A stretch of 64,000 bases of DNA from Bog-1198 sp963727045 (lineage in GTDB: Bacteria > Pseudomonadota > Gammaproteobacteria > Steroidobacterales > Steroidobacteraceae). The notes under the pieces are model-generated. The model saw nothing but the letters and a program-made list of their open reading frames with translations. It ran no database searches and was not told where the DNA came from. Within the stretch, counting starts at the first letter, position 1. Each line of letters starts with the position of its first letter. Both the position numbers and the translations under genes were made by a program. The DNA lies in the NCBI GenBank assembly GCA_963727045.1, contig CAVSES010000001.1, forward strand, positions 1,240,001 through 1,304,000, read 5' to 3'. Positions 8,057 to 16,840 of this stretch are shown here, piece after piece.

Positions 8057-8386
8057 TGTAATCTCCTCGTTGGTTGACTAATTCGTTTGGACACTTCTTG
8101 GTGCCTATGCTCGCCGCGCCGCGCCGCGCGCCCAAGGGTGGAAATTCGCCGCCCGCGGTCAGAGTGCGCCTACCCGACGATTCGTGGCGGCCGGTTTTCC
8201 GAAAGTCTTACAGGCGATCAGGCGATTCACCGACAACATCTGGGTGTTCGGCGCCGTGGGCAGTATCGGCGCCAAAGCGAACACTAAAAAAAGTTGCAGC
8301 CAAGGAGATTCAGATGTCATTCGTCGGTTGGATAATTCTTGGGCTCTAGGCGCAGCGTGCAAGGACGGCCCGACTCGCCGCCTCTC
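8057..8386. other. Intergenic region with a YeaQ/GlsB-like stub
   Basis: About 330 bases lie between the DUF4142 gene and the preferred start of the GGDEF-EAL gene. The first 200 bases show no supported gene. A tract of A residues (8285-8291) precedes a ribosome site and an 11-codon open frame, described separately. No promoter could be assigned with confidence. Confidence 0.5.
8313..8348 (+). pseudogene. 11-codon stub like the start of YeaQ/YmgE/GlsB membrane proteins
   Basis: ATG 8313, placed just after an AAGGAG ribosome site, encodes MSFVGWIILGL and then TAG. This is what the first helix of the transglycosylase-associated (GlsB/YeaQ/YmgE) family looks like; members continue with IAGF or similar for about 80 residues. 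Nothing downstream continues the family. It is either the remnant of a deleted gene or a short leader whose translation ends 38 bases before the GTG start of the GGDEF-EAL protein. The match covers only 11 residues. Confidence 0.4.
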
Positions 8387-10171
8387 GTGAACGATCACCC
8401 CGCGCCTCCGGAGACGCGCCCGGACCATGTCGATCCACAGATGGCTACCGTGGTTCTGAACACCATCGGCGATGCGGTACTTGGCACGGACGCGGACGGA
8501 AAAGTGACTTACGTCAACAACGTCGCGCGGCAACTGCTGGGTCGCGAGCCCTCCTCCATTCACGGCATGGACTTTGCTCAGGCATGCCGGGTCTACAATG
8601 TCCAAGCAAAGGAGTTTCTTTCAGACCTCGCGGCGTGGGTCCCCGGACAGAAGCCGGCCGGGCAGGCGGTTCGAGGCAGCGTGCTGGTCCGTTCGGATGG
8701 CACGGAAATTCCCATCGAATACACCATCTCGCCTCTTTACGACCACGGGGCATTCACCGGATCGATCCTTGTCTTTCGCGACCTGAGCGAATCGCTCGCC
8801 ATGTCCGAGCGGATGTCCTATCTCGCGCATCATGATTTTCTCACCGGCCTGCCCAATCGAGTGCTTCTCAACGACCGGCTGAGTCAAAACATCATCCTGG
8901 CGGAGCGGCACGACCGCACGCTCTGCGTCCTGTTTCTGGACTTGGATGGATTCAAGCTCATCAATGACTCCCTGGGCCACTCGATCGGCGATGAGCTGCT
9001 GAAGGAAGTGGCTCGGCGCCTCATGCTCTGCGTTCGGCGCTCGGACACCGTGAGCCGGCAGGGTGGCGATGAATTTTTGGTGTTGCTTACCGAGGTGGCG
9101 AATGCGCAGGATGCCGCCGTCACGGCCGAAAAGATACGCGTGGCGCTCGCGGCGCCGTACTTCATCTCCAGCCATCAGCTTCATGTGCGTTGCAGCATCG
9201 GTATCAGCGTCTATCCCGACGACGGACGCGATGTCGACACGCTGGTCAGAAGCGCGGACATGGCCATGTATCACGCGAAGGAAACGGGGCGCAACCGGGT
9301 GCAATTCTTCGAAAACGACATGAACGTGCGGGTCGTGAGGCGGCAATCGATGATTCAGGCGCTGAATGAGGCCCTCAATCGCAAGGAATTCGTGCTGCAC
9401 TATCAACCTTCGTACAATCTGTACACATCGGAGGTGAAAAGCATCGAGGCGTTGATCAGGTGGCAGCGGCCTTCGCACGGTCTGGTCGCCCCGGGCCAAT
9501 TCATTTCGATCGCAGAGGATTCGGGGCTCATCGAGTCGATCGGGCAATGGGTTCTGCGCGAGGCATGCACCCAGGTGCGCGCATGGCTTGCCGACGGTCT
9601 GCCGATCGAGCGCATCTCCGTAAACGTCTCGGCGGTGGAATTCAACCGCAAGTCATTTCTGGACAATGTCCGCCGTGTCTTGAAGGAAACGAGGCTCGAT
9701 CCGTGGCGCCTCGAAATCGAATTGACGGAAACTGCGGTGATGCGGGACGTGATCGCCACCTCGCACGTGTTGGAAGAATTGAGCTCGGAAGGCGTTCGAT
9801 TCGCGATGGACGATTTCGGAACCGGCTATTCGAGCCTCAATCACCTGCTGCTGTTTCCCATCGATACGCTGAAGATCGACAAATCCTTCGTTCAGGACGT
9901 GCATTCCAATGCGAATGCGGCCACGATTGTGACGGCGATTGTCCAGCTGGGCCGGAGCCTGGAGCTGGAGGTCGTCGCCGAGGGCATCGAGACGGCGGAA
10001 CAGTTGCGATTTCTTGCGTCGCTGGGGTGTCACGCGGGTCAGGGATATCATTTCGGTGCGCCGGTGAGCGCCGACGACGTGCCCCGTCTTTTTGAATCGA
10101 CGCGCGACGGGCAAGCGCGCGAGATCCCCTTGGCTCGACGGAGCAACCAGGATCACCCTTCGAAAGGCTGA
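8387..10171 (+). CDS. PAS-GGDEF-EAL c-di-GMP turnover protein
   Basis: The 594-residue soluble protein (from GTG 8387; a TTG at 8339 is also in frame) has three domains in order. The PAS domain (about 20-140) has the typical DAVLGTDADGKVTYVNNVA. The GGDEF domain has RQGGDEFLVLL with the product-binding RxxD I-site five residues upstream (RRSD). The EAL domain has EALIRW, MDDFGTGYSSL and EVVAEGIETAEQ. Both catalytic signatures are intact, so it could make and break cyclic di-GMP. No membrane segment is present, so it probably senses a cytoplasmic signal through PAS. Its 3' end overlaps the convergent methyltransferase gene by 19 bases. Confidence 0.9.
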   Translation: MNDHPAPPETRPDHVDPQMATVVLNTIGDAVLGTDADGKVTYVNNVARQLLGREPSSIHGMDFAQACRVYNVQAKEFLSDLAAWVPGQKPAGQAVRGSVLVRSDGTEIPIEYTISPLYDHGAFTGSILVFRDLSESLAMSERMSYLAHHDFLTGLPNRVLLNDRLSQNIILAERHDRTLCVLFLDLDGFKLINDSLGHSIGDELLKEVARRLMLCVRRSDTVSRQGGDEFLVLLTEVANAQDAAVTAEKIRVALAAPYFISSHQLHVRCSIGISVYPDDGRDVDTLVRSADMAMYHAKETGRNRVQFFENDMNVRVVRRQSMIQALNEALNRKEFVLHYQPSYNLYTSEVKSIEALIRWQRPSHGLVAPGQFISIAEDSGLIESIGQWVLREACTQVRAWLADGLPIERISVNVSAVEFNRKSFLDNVRRVLKETRLDPWRLEIELTETAVMRDVIATSHVLEELSSEGVRFAMDDFGTGYSSLNHLLLFPIDTLKIDKSFVQDVHSNANAATIVTAIVQLGRSLELEVVAEGIETAEQLRFLASLGCHAGQGYHFGAPVSADDVPRLFESTRDGQAREIPLARRSNQDHPSKG

Positions 10172-11007
10172 GGAACCCCCCTCTTCACGGCGAATACCCC
10201 GTCGATGCAGGCTTCGACCGCAAACCCCGCGCGGCGCAGCCGCGTCGCCACCTCCTGCGCCAAATCGCGTCCGCTGGAGTGCCTGTTGGGCGCCCCGGTG
10301 TAGTGAAACATGCTGCCTCCCCGTTTCAGCACCCTGGCGAGCTGCCCGTAGAAGGCCTGCGAATACAATTCGCCGGCGATGCCGAAACGAGGCGGGTCGT
10401 GCAGGATCGCATCGCTGGAACCGGCCGCATGTTTGCATATGTGTTCCGTCACATCGCCGTTCGTGAGCGTCATGGAGCCGGCCGCGCCATGTTCAAGAAT
10501 GTCGGGCGACCAGGGATTGAGACTTCGCAACCAGATCACATCGGCGTTCTTTTCGTAGGAATGCACATGCGCACTGCGTCCGGCGAGGCAGAAGGCGGCA
10601 AAATAGCCAAGGCCTCCGCAGGTATCCAAAATCACCTTGCCGCGCGGACGTATGAGCGCAACTTTGCGTTCCGCGTCGGCCCAGGGCGAGATGCGTTGGG
10701 AGGCGAGCATTTTGATCCCGTCGATTTCAAAAGTCGGCGCTCCCCACTCCGTCGGAATCAGCTTGGTCAACGAAACCGAAAATCGCGCCAATGGCTCGAA
10801 GTGCACCGCAGTCCAGTAATAGATGGTTCTCGGCTTGCAAACATCGAGATAAGGATAGGAATGGCCGTCGAAGATCCAATCCTCCCGGCGCGCTCGGACG
10901 CTCGTCGTCGAACGGCCAAGATCGAGAGAGCAATCGAGCGTCGCGCCGCCCGCACGGCGGGCCCGCAGCAAGGAATCGTGCACGCAGGACGTGAGCAACG
11001 GCCCCAT
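10153..11007 (-). CDS. Class I SAM-dependent methyltransferase
   Basis: The 284-residue protein carries a Rossmann methyltransferase domain. Motif I is VILDTCGGLGYFA (about 125-137), the acidic end of strand 2 is YEKNAD, and motif IV is ILHDPPRFG. The DPPR signature is more common in nucleic-acid or amine-modifying enzymes than in small-molecule O-methyltransferases; the substrate is unknown. The N-terminal 110 residues are a separate beta-rich region. ATG 11007 lies in TGACCCCATG, four bases after the mreB stop codon, so translation is probably coupled to mreB. An in-frame start further upstream (11097) would overlap mreB and is less likely. Confidence 0.75.
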   Translation of the reverse strand: MGPLLTSCVHDSLLRARRAGGATLDCSLDLGRSTTSVRARREDWIFDGHSYPYLDVCKPRTIYYWTAVHFEPLARFSVSLTKLIPTEWGAPTFEIDGIKMLASQRISPWADAERKVALIRPRGKVILDTCGGLGYFAAFCLAGRSAHVHSYEKNADVIWLRSLNPWSPDILEHGAAGSMTLTNGDVTEHICKHAAGSSDAILHDPPRFGIAGELYSQAFYGQLARVLKRGGSMFHYTGAPNRHSSGRDLAQEVATRLRRAGFAVEACIDGVFAVKRGVPQPFEG

Positions 11008-11011
11008 GGGG

Positions 11012-12061
11012 TCACTGCAGTCCAAATTCCCGGTGCCCCCGTTTCTCCGTGAGCTCGAGGATTCGTCCGCCCCCGCGGGCCACGCACGTGAGGGCATCCT
11101 CCGCCACCACCACCGGCAGGCCCGTTTCCTCGCTGATCAATCTGTCGATATTGCGCAGCAGCGCTCCGCCGCCCGTGAGAACGATTCCGCGCTCGGCCAC
11201 ATCGCTGCCGAGTTCGGGCGGTGTCTGCTCCAGCGCTTGTCTGACGGCGCCGACGATTGCCTGCAAGGGCTCCTCCAATGCCTCCAATATCTCATTCGAA
11301 TTCAACGTGAAGCTGCGCGGCACCCCTTCCGACAAATTTCTGCCGTTGACGGTCATTTCGCGCACCTGATCGCCCGGATAAGCCGATCCGATCGCTATCT
11401 TGACGCGCTCAGCCGTGGCCTCCCCGATCAATATTCCATAATTTCGGCGCACGTACTGCGTGATTGCCTCATCGAACTTGTCGCCGCCCATTCGAATGCT
11501 CGCGGCATAGACGATTCCATTCAAGGACAACACCGCCACCTCGGAAGTGCCGCCGCCGATGTCCAAGACCATCGAGCCGCGCGCTTCATGCACCGGCAGC
11601 CCGGCGCCGACGGCCGCGGCCATCGGTTCCGGCACGATGTCGACGTGGCGCGCGCCGGCCCCTTCCGCGGATTCCTTGATGGCACGGCGTTCCACCTGGG
11701 TGGATCCGAACGGTACGCAAATCAGAACGCGGGGGCTCGGGCGCAAGAGTCGATTGCCATGCACCTTATTGATGAAGTACTGCAGCATCTTCTCCGTGTA
11801 CGTGAAATCGGCGATGACGCCATCCTTCATGGGCCGCACCACGGTGATATGTCCCGGCGCGCGGCCCATCATCTTTTTGGCCTCCACTCCGACGGCAACC
11901 ACGATCTTGCCGCCTCGAACGGGATCGAGCTGCAGGGAGACGACGGAGGGTTCGTTCAGTACGATTCCGCGCGACTTGATATAAATCAACGTATTGGCGG
12001 TGCCGAGATCGATCGAAAGGTCGTTCGAGAAATGGCCGCGAAGGCGCTTTAAATGGAAAAT
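11012..12061 (-). CDS. mreB: Rod shape-determining actin homologue, apparently AUU-initiated
   Basis: The frame encodes a full MreB: SNDLSIDLGTANT (phosphate-1 loop), GRGIVLNEPSVV-like segment, DIGGGTSEVAVL (phosphate-2), IRMGGDKFDEAI and LTGGGALLRNID (adenosine loop). An in-frame TAA at 12079-12077 leaves no ATG, GTG or TTG before the essential first loop. The only candidates are ATT codons at 12070 and 12061. ATT 12061 (then TTC CAT TTA AAG) aligns with the usual MF start and gives 349 residues, the normal size. A TTG at 11989 would delete the nucleotide-binding loop. No mreC or mreD follows; a methyltransferase does, so this may be a secondary paralogue. Confidence 0.85.
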   Translation of the reverse strand: MFHLKRLRGHFSNDLSIDLGTANTLIYIKSRGIVLNEPSVVSLQLDPVRGGKIVVAVGVEAKKMMGRAPGHITVVRPMKDGVIADFTYTEKMLQYFINKVHGNRLLRPSPRVLICVPFGSTQVERRAIKESAEGAGARHVDIVPEPMAAAVGAGLPVHEARGSMVLDIGGGTSEVAVLSLNGIVYAASIRMGGDKFDEAITQYVRRNYGILIGEATAERVKIAIGSAYPGDQVREMTVNGRNLSEGVPRSFTLNSNEILEALEEPLQAIVGAVRQALEQTPPELGSDVAERGIVLTGGGALLRNIDRLISEETGLPVVVAEDALTCVARGGGRILELTEKRGHREFGLQ

Positions 12062-12250
12062 GTGGTCAATCCGGGGTTAAGGGCTCGCGGCCCTCGTCGG
12101 GCGTCGGCCGCGACAGCAGTCTCACGTGTAGCACGTTGCCATCCGGAACGCGAATCGGACCAACGGCGCGGCGATTCTTGCCAAGGCACGGCCGGCGCGC
12201 AATGATCTCATGCCTTCCCACGATAAGAATGACTGATTGCGCGATGCGCA

Positions 12251-13837
12251 ATGGGAGCCTTTGCCATGGAAATGCCATTGACGCCGCTCGAGTTTGCACG
12301 GCGAGCCCGAAAACTTTATCCGCACCGGGAGGCCATCGTCGATGAGGGTCGGCGCTTCACGTACCTCGAATTTCTGGACCGTTGCGATCGCTGGTCCGCC
12401 GTGTTGCAGCGGTTCGGCGTCGCGGCGGGCGATCGCGTCGCCGTGATAGCCCCGAACACGCATGCCATGCTCGAATCCTTCTATGCGATCCCCCAGATCG
12501 GGGCCATCGTGGTCCCTCTGAACTACCGTCTGACATCCGAAGACTTCCTGTACATGATCGACCACAGCGGCGCCTCGGTCGTTTGTGCCCACTCCGATCA
12601 TATCGATGCGATCGACGGCATTCGTGATCGCCTGCCCGGTGTGCGGCATTTCATCGCCTTCGAGGGACATCGGCCGGGATGGGGGGACTACGAATCCTTG
12701 CTGGCCGATGCGCCTGGCGGCTTTCGCGGTGTCGACATCGCGGAAACCGCCGTCATTGCCATCAACTACACGAGCGGGACCACGTCGCGGCCGAAGGGCG
12801 TCATGATCACCCACAGAAACGCCTGGATGAATTCGGTCGGCTCCCTGGTGCACCATCCCATGTCCTCGGCGGACCGATACCTGTGGACCCTGCCGATGTT
12901 CCATGCGAACGGTTGGACATTCGTTTGGACGGTCACCGCGGTCGGTGCGGCCCACATATGCCTGAGGAAGGTCGATCCGGCCAGGATCTATGCTCACATC
13001 GAGACGGAAAAAGTGACCGTGCTCTGCGCCGCTCCCACCGTACTCATCGGGATCGCCAACGGACCCGAGGAATCCCGGCGGCGTCTGCCCGCCGGAGTGC
13101 GGGTATTCACCGCCGGTGCGCCGCCCGCCCCCACCACCATCGAGCTGGTCGAAGGCAAACTCGGATGGAAAATAACGCACGTCTACGGTCTCACTGAAAC
13201 CGCGCCCTTCATGACCATATGCGAGGGGCGGCCGGAACATGCCGCGCTCGGCGCACGAGAAGCATCGATCATCAAAGCTCGGCAGGGCGTGGAACTCATC
13301 ACATCCGGGGAAACCATCGTCGTCGACGAGAGTGGCGAGGAAGTGCCACACGACGGCGCAACGCTCGGCGAAATCGTGACCCGCGGAAATGTGGTGATGC
13401 AAGGCTACTACCGCGATCCTGAGGCGAGCGAAATCGCCCTGCGCGGGGGTTGGTTTCACTCCGGCGATGCCGCCGTCGTCCACCCGGACGGCTACATTGA
13501 GATTCGCGACCGGTTCAAGGACGTGATCATCAGCGGCGGAGAGAACATTTCCTCCATCGAGGTCGAAGCAGTGCTGTTGCAGCACCCGGCGGTGCTCGAG
13601 GTGGCGGTCGTCGGGGTGAGCGACGTGAAATGGGGTGAAACGCCGCATGCATTCGTCGTACCCCGGGTCGGCGCGATGCCGACCGCGGAGGAATTGCGGG
13701 ACTTCGCGCGCGCTCACCTCGCTCACTTCAAGGTTCCGAGCGCCTATATCTTCATCCAGGAGCTTCCCAAAACGGCGACCGGAAAGATCCAGAAATATGT
13801 TCTTCGAAGGCAAAGCAGCGCCATCAGTCCGCAATAG
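12251..13837 (+). CDS. Acyl-CoA synthetase (AMP-forming)
   Basis: The 528-residue protein belongs to the ANL adenylating superfamily and most resembles medium/long-chain or methylmercaptopropionate-type (DmdB-like) CoA ligases. Motifs in order: the P-loop YTSGTTSRPKGVM (about 176-188), YGLTETAP, GWFHSGDAA and DRFKDVIISGGENIS, and the catalytic lysine motif PKTATGKIQK near the C-terminus. It activates a carboxylic acid with ATP and transfers it to CoA. The substrate cannot be read from sequence. It diverges from mreB; the 189-base gap holds no other gene. Confidence 0.9.
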   Translation: MGAFAMEMPLTPLEFARRARKLYPHREAIVDEGRRFTYLEFLDRCDRWSAVLQRFGVAAGDRVAVIAPNTHAMLESFYAIPQIGAIVVPLNYRLTSEDFLYMIDHSGASVVCAHSDHIDAIDGIRDRLPGVRHFIAFEGHRPGWGDYESLLADAPGGFRGVDIAETAVIAINYTSGTTSRPKGVMITHRNAWMNSVGSLVHHPMSSADRYLWTLPMFHANGWTFVWTVTAVGAAHICLRKVDPARIYAHIETEKVTVLCAAPTVLIGIANGPEESRRRLPAGVRVFTAGAPPAPTTIELVEGKLGWKITHVYGLTETAPFMTICEGRPEHAALGAREASIIKARQGVELITSGETIVVDESGEEVPHDGATLGEIVTRGNVVMQGYYRDPEASEIALRGGWFHSGDAAVVHPDGYIEIRDRFKDVIISGGENISSIEVEAVLLQHPAVLEVAVVGVSDVKWGETPHAFVVPRVGAMPTAEELRDFARAHLAHFKVPSAYIFIQELPKTATGKIQKYVLRRQSSAISPQ

Positions 13838-13880
13838 GACACCTCCCTGCTCTCTGAACATCGACTGATGGGGAGCTGAA

Positions 13881-14252
13881 TCAGCGGCGCCCGCCTTCCT
13901 GGATGGCGAGATCGGAAATGACGGGCATATCGCCCGCGGCCTCGCGGGCAATACGCATGGCATTGCGCAGATCCCAATCGCTGAACACGAAACCACGCAG
14001 CACGATGCGGCCTTTTTCAATCCCAACCTCGACATGGGCGTCATAGAAGTAGGGGTCCGCGCGTAGAGCCGTCTTCACCCGCTTCCTCACATCTTCATCG
14101 GCCGCCCTCGCCGCCCGAGGGGTGGGCGTCGCTGCGACGATTTCGCGCAGTGGAGGTGCGCCCATCCCGGCGCCGGCCGGCAATACGAACGCCAACGAGG
14201 CAGCAGCCGCCCCAAGCGTCAGCCAGTTACTTCGATCCTTGGGGGCACCCAT
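13881..14252 (-). CDS. Exported BON-domain protein
   Basis: The 123-residue product from ATG 14252 has a signal peptide (LTLGAAAASLAFVLPAGAG) and one BON domain. The domain spans about residues 53-118: DVRKRVKTALRADPYFYDAHVEVGIEKGRIVLRG is the helix-strand pattern, with the conserved Gly in VLRGFV. BON proteins are periplasmic and bind phospholipid or stabilise the envelope. An alternative ATG at 14282 would place a polar stretch before the signal. A small lipoprotein gene lies upstream on the same strand. Confidence 0.75.
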   Translation of the reverse strand: MGAPKDRSNWLTLGAAAASLAFVLPAGAGMGAPPLREIVAATPTPRAARAADEDVRKRVKTALRADPYFYDAHVEVGIEKGRIVLRGFVFSDWDLRNAMRIAREAAGDMPVISDLAIQEGGRR

Positions 14253-14282
14253 GGCTCCTCCAGTCGGCGGCAACACCCGCAA

Positions 14283-14453
14283 TCAACGGCAATACGCGTC
14301 GTGCTCGACGCACTCGTGCCATGTATGTTCGCGGTAGTATCGATGATGATCATGATCATAGTATCCTTCGCGCGGTTCGGCCACGATGCATGCAGAGGCG
14401 AACGCGACGATTCCCATCAAGAAGCTTCCTTTCATGATTCGTGCAATGTTCAT
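14283..14453 (-). CDS. Small His/Tyr-rich lipoprotein
   Basis: From ATG 14453 the 56-residue product has a short signal sequence with a plausible lipobox (FASAC, Cys about residue 22), then a compact tail rich in His, Tyr, Asp and Glu (YYDHDHHRYYREHTWHE) with a further Cys pair in ECVEHDAYCR. No family is recognised. The His/Asp cluster suggests metal binding, but that is inference. It lies just upstream of the BON gene and is probably co-transcribed. Confidence 0.55.
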   Translation of the reverse strand: MNIARIMKGSFLMGIVAFASACIVAEPREGYYDHDHHRYYREHTWHECVEHDAYCR

Positions 14454-14660
14454 GATCGCTCCAGTGCTTAGGTATCGATGAGCGAAGCCTAGCGCGCCAC
14501 CGGCGTGTCCGAACACCCGCTTCCTTTGGCGTTGTATGTCCGCCGTGCTCCTACAATTATCGCGCGCAATATTTTGCGTTGCGGTAGGCGTCTGCCGCAC
14601 TCGCAATCCTCAATGCCGGGCGGGCATACTAAGCCGGTGACATCGCTCGTTCCCCAACGC

Positions 14661-15359
14661 ATGACGGTCGAGGTTGGCGCCGGCGTCGCCGTGTCGGCCC
14701 TGCTGCAAGATCCCCCGCGAGCTTTTGCCTGCCTGGTGTTGGCACACGGTGCTGGAGCCGGAATGGAACACCCCTTCATGACGGCCGCGGCACATGGGCT
14801 CGCCTCGCACGGTATCGCGACGCTGCGCTATCAGTTCCCGTACATGGAAAAGAAGAGCAGAAGACCCGACCCGCCAGGCCTTTGTCATGCCACGGTCGCC
14901 GCCGCCGTGGGATTGGCGCGAAAGCTTCTGCCGGATGTCCCCTTGTTTGCCGGCGGCAAATCCTTCGGTGGCCGCATGACATCTCAAGCTCAAGCGGCCA
15001 AGCCGCTGCCGGGCGTTCGCGGCATCTGCTTTCTCGGATTTCCGCTGCATCCGCCCGGCGAACCTTGCACCGTCCGCGCGCAGCATCTCTGCAAGATACA
15101 GATCCCTCTGCTCTTTCTTCAAGGCACCCGCGATGCGTTCGCCGAGTCCGGTCTGCTGCGCCCACTCGTGGAAAAGCTCGGGGCCACCGCAACGCTGACA
15201 GTCTTCGAAGACGCGGACCACTCGTTTCATGTACCGGCTCGAACGGGCCGCAGCGATGCACAGGTGCAGGGTCAGCTGGTCGATGCCCTTGCCGCTTGGA
15301 TCGCTTCATTGAGCCGCGACGATGTTGCAGAGCGCAGGCGGCCGTCCCCTGACCGCTGA
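14661..15359 (+). CDS. Alpha/beta hydrolase (KANL3/Tex30, dienelactone-hydrolase-like)
   Basis: The 232-residue cytoplasmic protein shows the oxyanion segment LAHGAGAGMEHPFM, the nucleophile elbow GKSFGGRM (Ser about 106), the acid QGTRDAF and the catalytic His in EDADHSFHVP. HGAG and GKSMGGR-like motifs are typical of the KANL3/Tex30-like hydrolase family of bacteria. No substrate is known for these. ATG 14661 is the family-like start (MTVEV); the frame extends upstream without conserved sequence. Confidence 0.85.
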   Translation: MTVEVGAGVAVSALLQDPPRAFACLVLAHGAGAGMEHPFMTAAAHGLASHGIATLRYQFPYMEKKSRRPDPPGLCHATVAAAVGLARKLLPDVPLFAGGKSFGGRMTSQAQAAKPLPGVRGICFLGFPLHPPGEPCTVRAQHLCKIQIPLLFLQGTRDAFAESGLLRPLVEKLGATATLTVFEDADHSFHVPARTGRSDAQVQGQLVDALAAWIASLSRDDVAERRRPSPDR

Positions 15360-15377
15360 CCTACCAAACGCGCCCGT

Positions 15378-16520
15378 TCAACGGCGAAGCCGGGACACCG
15401 CGCGCAGACTCCACGCCAACACCGCCCTGGCAATCAGACGCCACAGCGGCACGCGCCAATTGTGCGCAACCTCGCTCGCCATGCGCAGCGTGACGCTCCG
15501 TTCACTGGACTGCAGCAGCATGGCTTCGACCTCGCGGGCAAAAGCGGCCGACTCGATCTCCTGATTGGCCTCCAGATTCCACAGCACGCCCCATCGATCC
15601 AGGTTGCTCGATCCCATGGATACCCAGTCATCGCACAAGACGAGTTTGGTGTGCAGGAACCGGGGCTGGTACTCGTAGATCACCACACCGCTGGAAAGGA
15701 GCCGCGCATAAAACAGGCGCGCCGCTGCGCGGGCCGCCGGGGCATCGGTGTAAGGGCCCGGCAGCAACAGCCGCACATCGACGCCGCGCCGCGCCGCGCG
15801 CCGAAGCGCGCGCCGGAGCCGGTTTGACGGCCAGAAGTAGGCGGTCGCCACCCACACGCGAGTACCGGACTTTCGGATTCGTTTGGCGACCGAATACCCG
15901 ATTTCATTCGTGCCAAGTCCGCTGCTGGCGGCCACACGCCCGCGCTCTCCGGACATCTGCGCCGGGGCCGGACGCAATTGAACGTCGAGCGCCCTACGGG
16001 TGCTGCGCCTCCACGTAACAGCAAAAAGTTTGTACCAGTCGTCGAGCACCGGCCCTGCGATTTCAACGATGCAATCCATCCAGTAATCATCCGGACGCGC
16101 GGCGGGGCTGAACATGTCGGCAAGCCCCGTACCGCCGGTGAAGCCTTTCGTATTGTCCGTCACCAGCAGTTTGCGGTGATTGCGCAGGAACGGCCGTGGA
16201 AAGGTCCGCCAGCGTGGAGTGTTGTAGAACGCCAAGTCGACCCCGGAGGATCGCAGCCGCGCCCGGTCCGCTTCTCTCAGACCGCGCGATCCGAATGCAT
16301 CGAACAAAACGCGAACCCGGACGCCGCGCATCGCGGCCCGGGTGAACGAGGCGATGAATTCGTCTGCGACTTGGCCCGATTCGACCAGGTAGAACTCGGC
16401 GAGAACGTACTCGCGGCTGTCATCGATCGCGGCGATCATGCGGGGAAAGAATTCACTCCCGTCCCGGAGCAGTGAAAAACGGTTGCCGTCCCGAATCGCG
16501 GCATGGAAGCGTCTGTTCAT
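15378..16520 (-). CDS. Phospholipase D-family protein, cardiolipin synthase-like
   Basis: The 380-residue product has two HKD motifs: HRKLLVTDNTKGFTGG (about residue 135) and HTKLVLCDDWVSMGSSNLD (about residue 303). This is the arrangement of cardiolipin synthase B-type enzymes (ClsB/ClsC), which join phosphatidyl groups to glycerol or phosphatidylglycerol. There are no N-terminal membrane helices, as in ClsB. A hydrophobic C-terminal segment (WRLIARAVLAWSL) could sit on the membrane. ATG 16520 (MNRRF) is preferred to the earlier in-frame start at 16622. Confidence 0.85.
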   Translation of the reverse strand: MNRRFHAAIRDGNRFSLLRDGSEFFPRMIAAIDDSREYVLAEFYLVESGQVADEFIASFTRAAMRGVRVRVLFDAFGSRGLREADRARLRSSGVDLAFYNTPRWRTFPRPFLRNHRKLLVTDNTKGFTGGTGLADMFSPAARPDDYWMDCIVEIAGPVLDDWYKLFAVTWRRSTRRALDVQLRPAPAQMSGERGRVAASSGLGTNEIGYSVAKRIRKSGTRVWVATAYFWPSNRLRRALRRAARRGVDVRLLLPGPYTDAPAARAAARLFYARLLSSGVVIYEYQPRFLHTKLVLCDDWVSMGSSNLDRWGVLWNLEANQEIESAAFAREVEAMLLQSSERSVTLRMASEVAHNWRVPLWRLIARAVLAWSLRAVSRLRR

Positions 16521-16651
16521 GTTCTTGCCTAGTATGAGGTCACAGCCCCGCCCGTGGTGCGATGTTTGTAAGATTTCTCCGACTCCATCGCGCGGTCGGG
16601 TCGTACTCCGCCTGTATTGCAAAGCGCATCATCGTGCGTCAAATTTATTCC

Positions 16652-16840
16652 ATGGCGCAGATAAAAACACCGGTCACGGTCCGCCTGCACCCAGAACTCT
16701 TGGCGCAAGTCAGGCGCTCGGCGAACCGGGACAATCGCTCGCTGACGAATTTCATCGAGACGGCGCTCCGCGAACACGTGGACGGGACCGGGGCAAGGCG
16801 CGGTGCCGCGTCGCTCTCGCCGAAAGGAAGGCGTCAATGA
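16652..16840 (+). CDS. Ribbon-helix-helix DNA-binding protein ahead of kaiC
   Basis: The 62-residue product starts at ATG 16652 and matches the RHH/Arc-MetJ fold: a short strand (KTPVTVRL), helix 1 (HPELLAQVRRSANRDN) and helix 2 (SLTNFIETALREHV), then a basic tail. Such proteins repress their own promoter or act as antitoxins. Here there is no toxin; the stop codon overlaps the kaiC start (ATGA), so it is the first gene of the Kai operon and probably its autoregulator. No operator repeat could be confirmed in the upstream 130 bases. Confidence 0.7.
   Translation: MAQIKTPVTVRLHPELLAQVRRSANRDNRSLTNFIETALREHVDGTGARRGAASLSPKGRRQ

Noticed and set aside
11989..11991. TTG as mreB start
   Set aside because: It would remove the DLGTANT nucleotide loop that is encoded just upstream and clearly conserved.
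12122..14044. 640-codon open frame on the minus strand over the acyl-CoA ligase
   Set aside because: It is antisense to a gene with complete ANL motifs; the frame stays open because of high GC and shows no domain.
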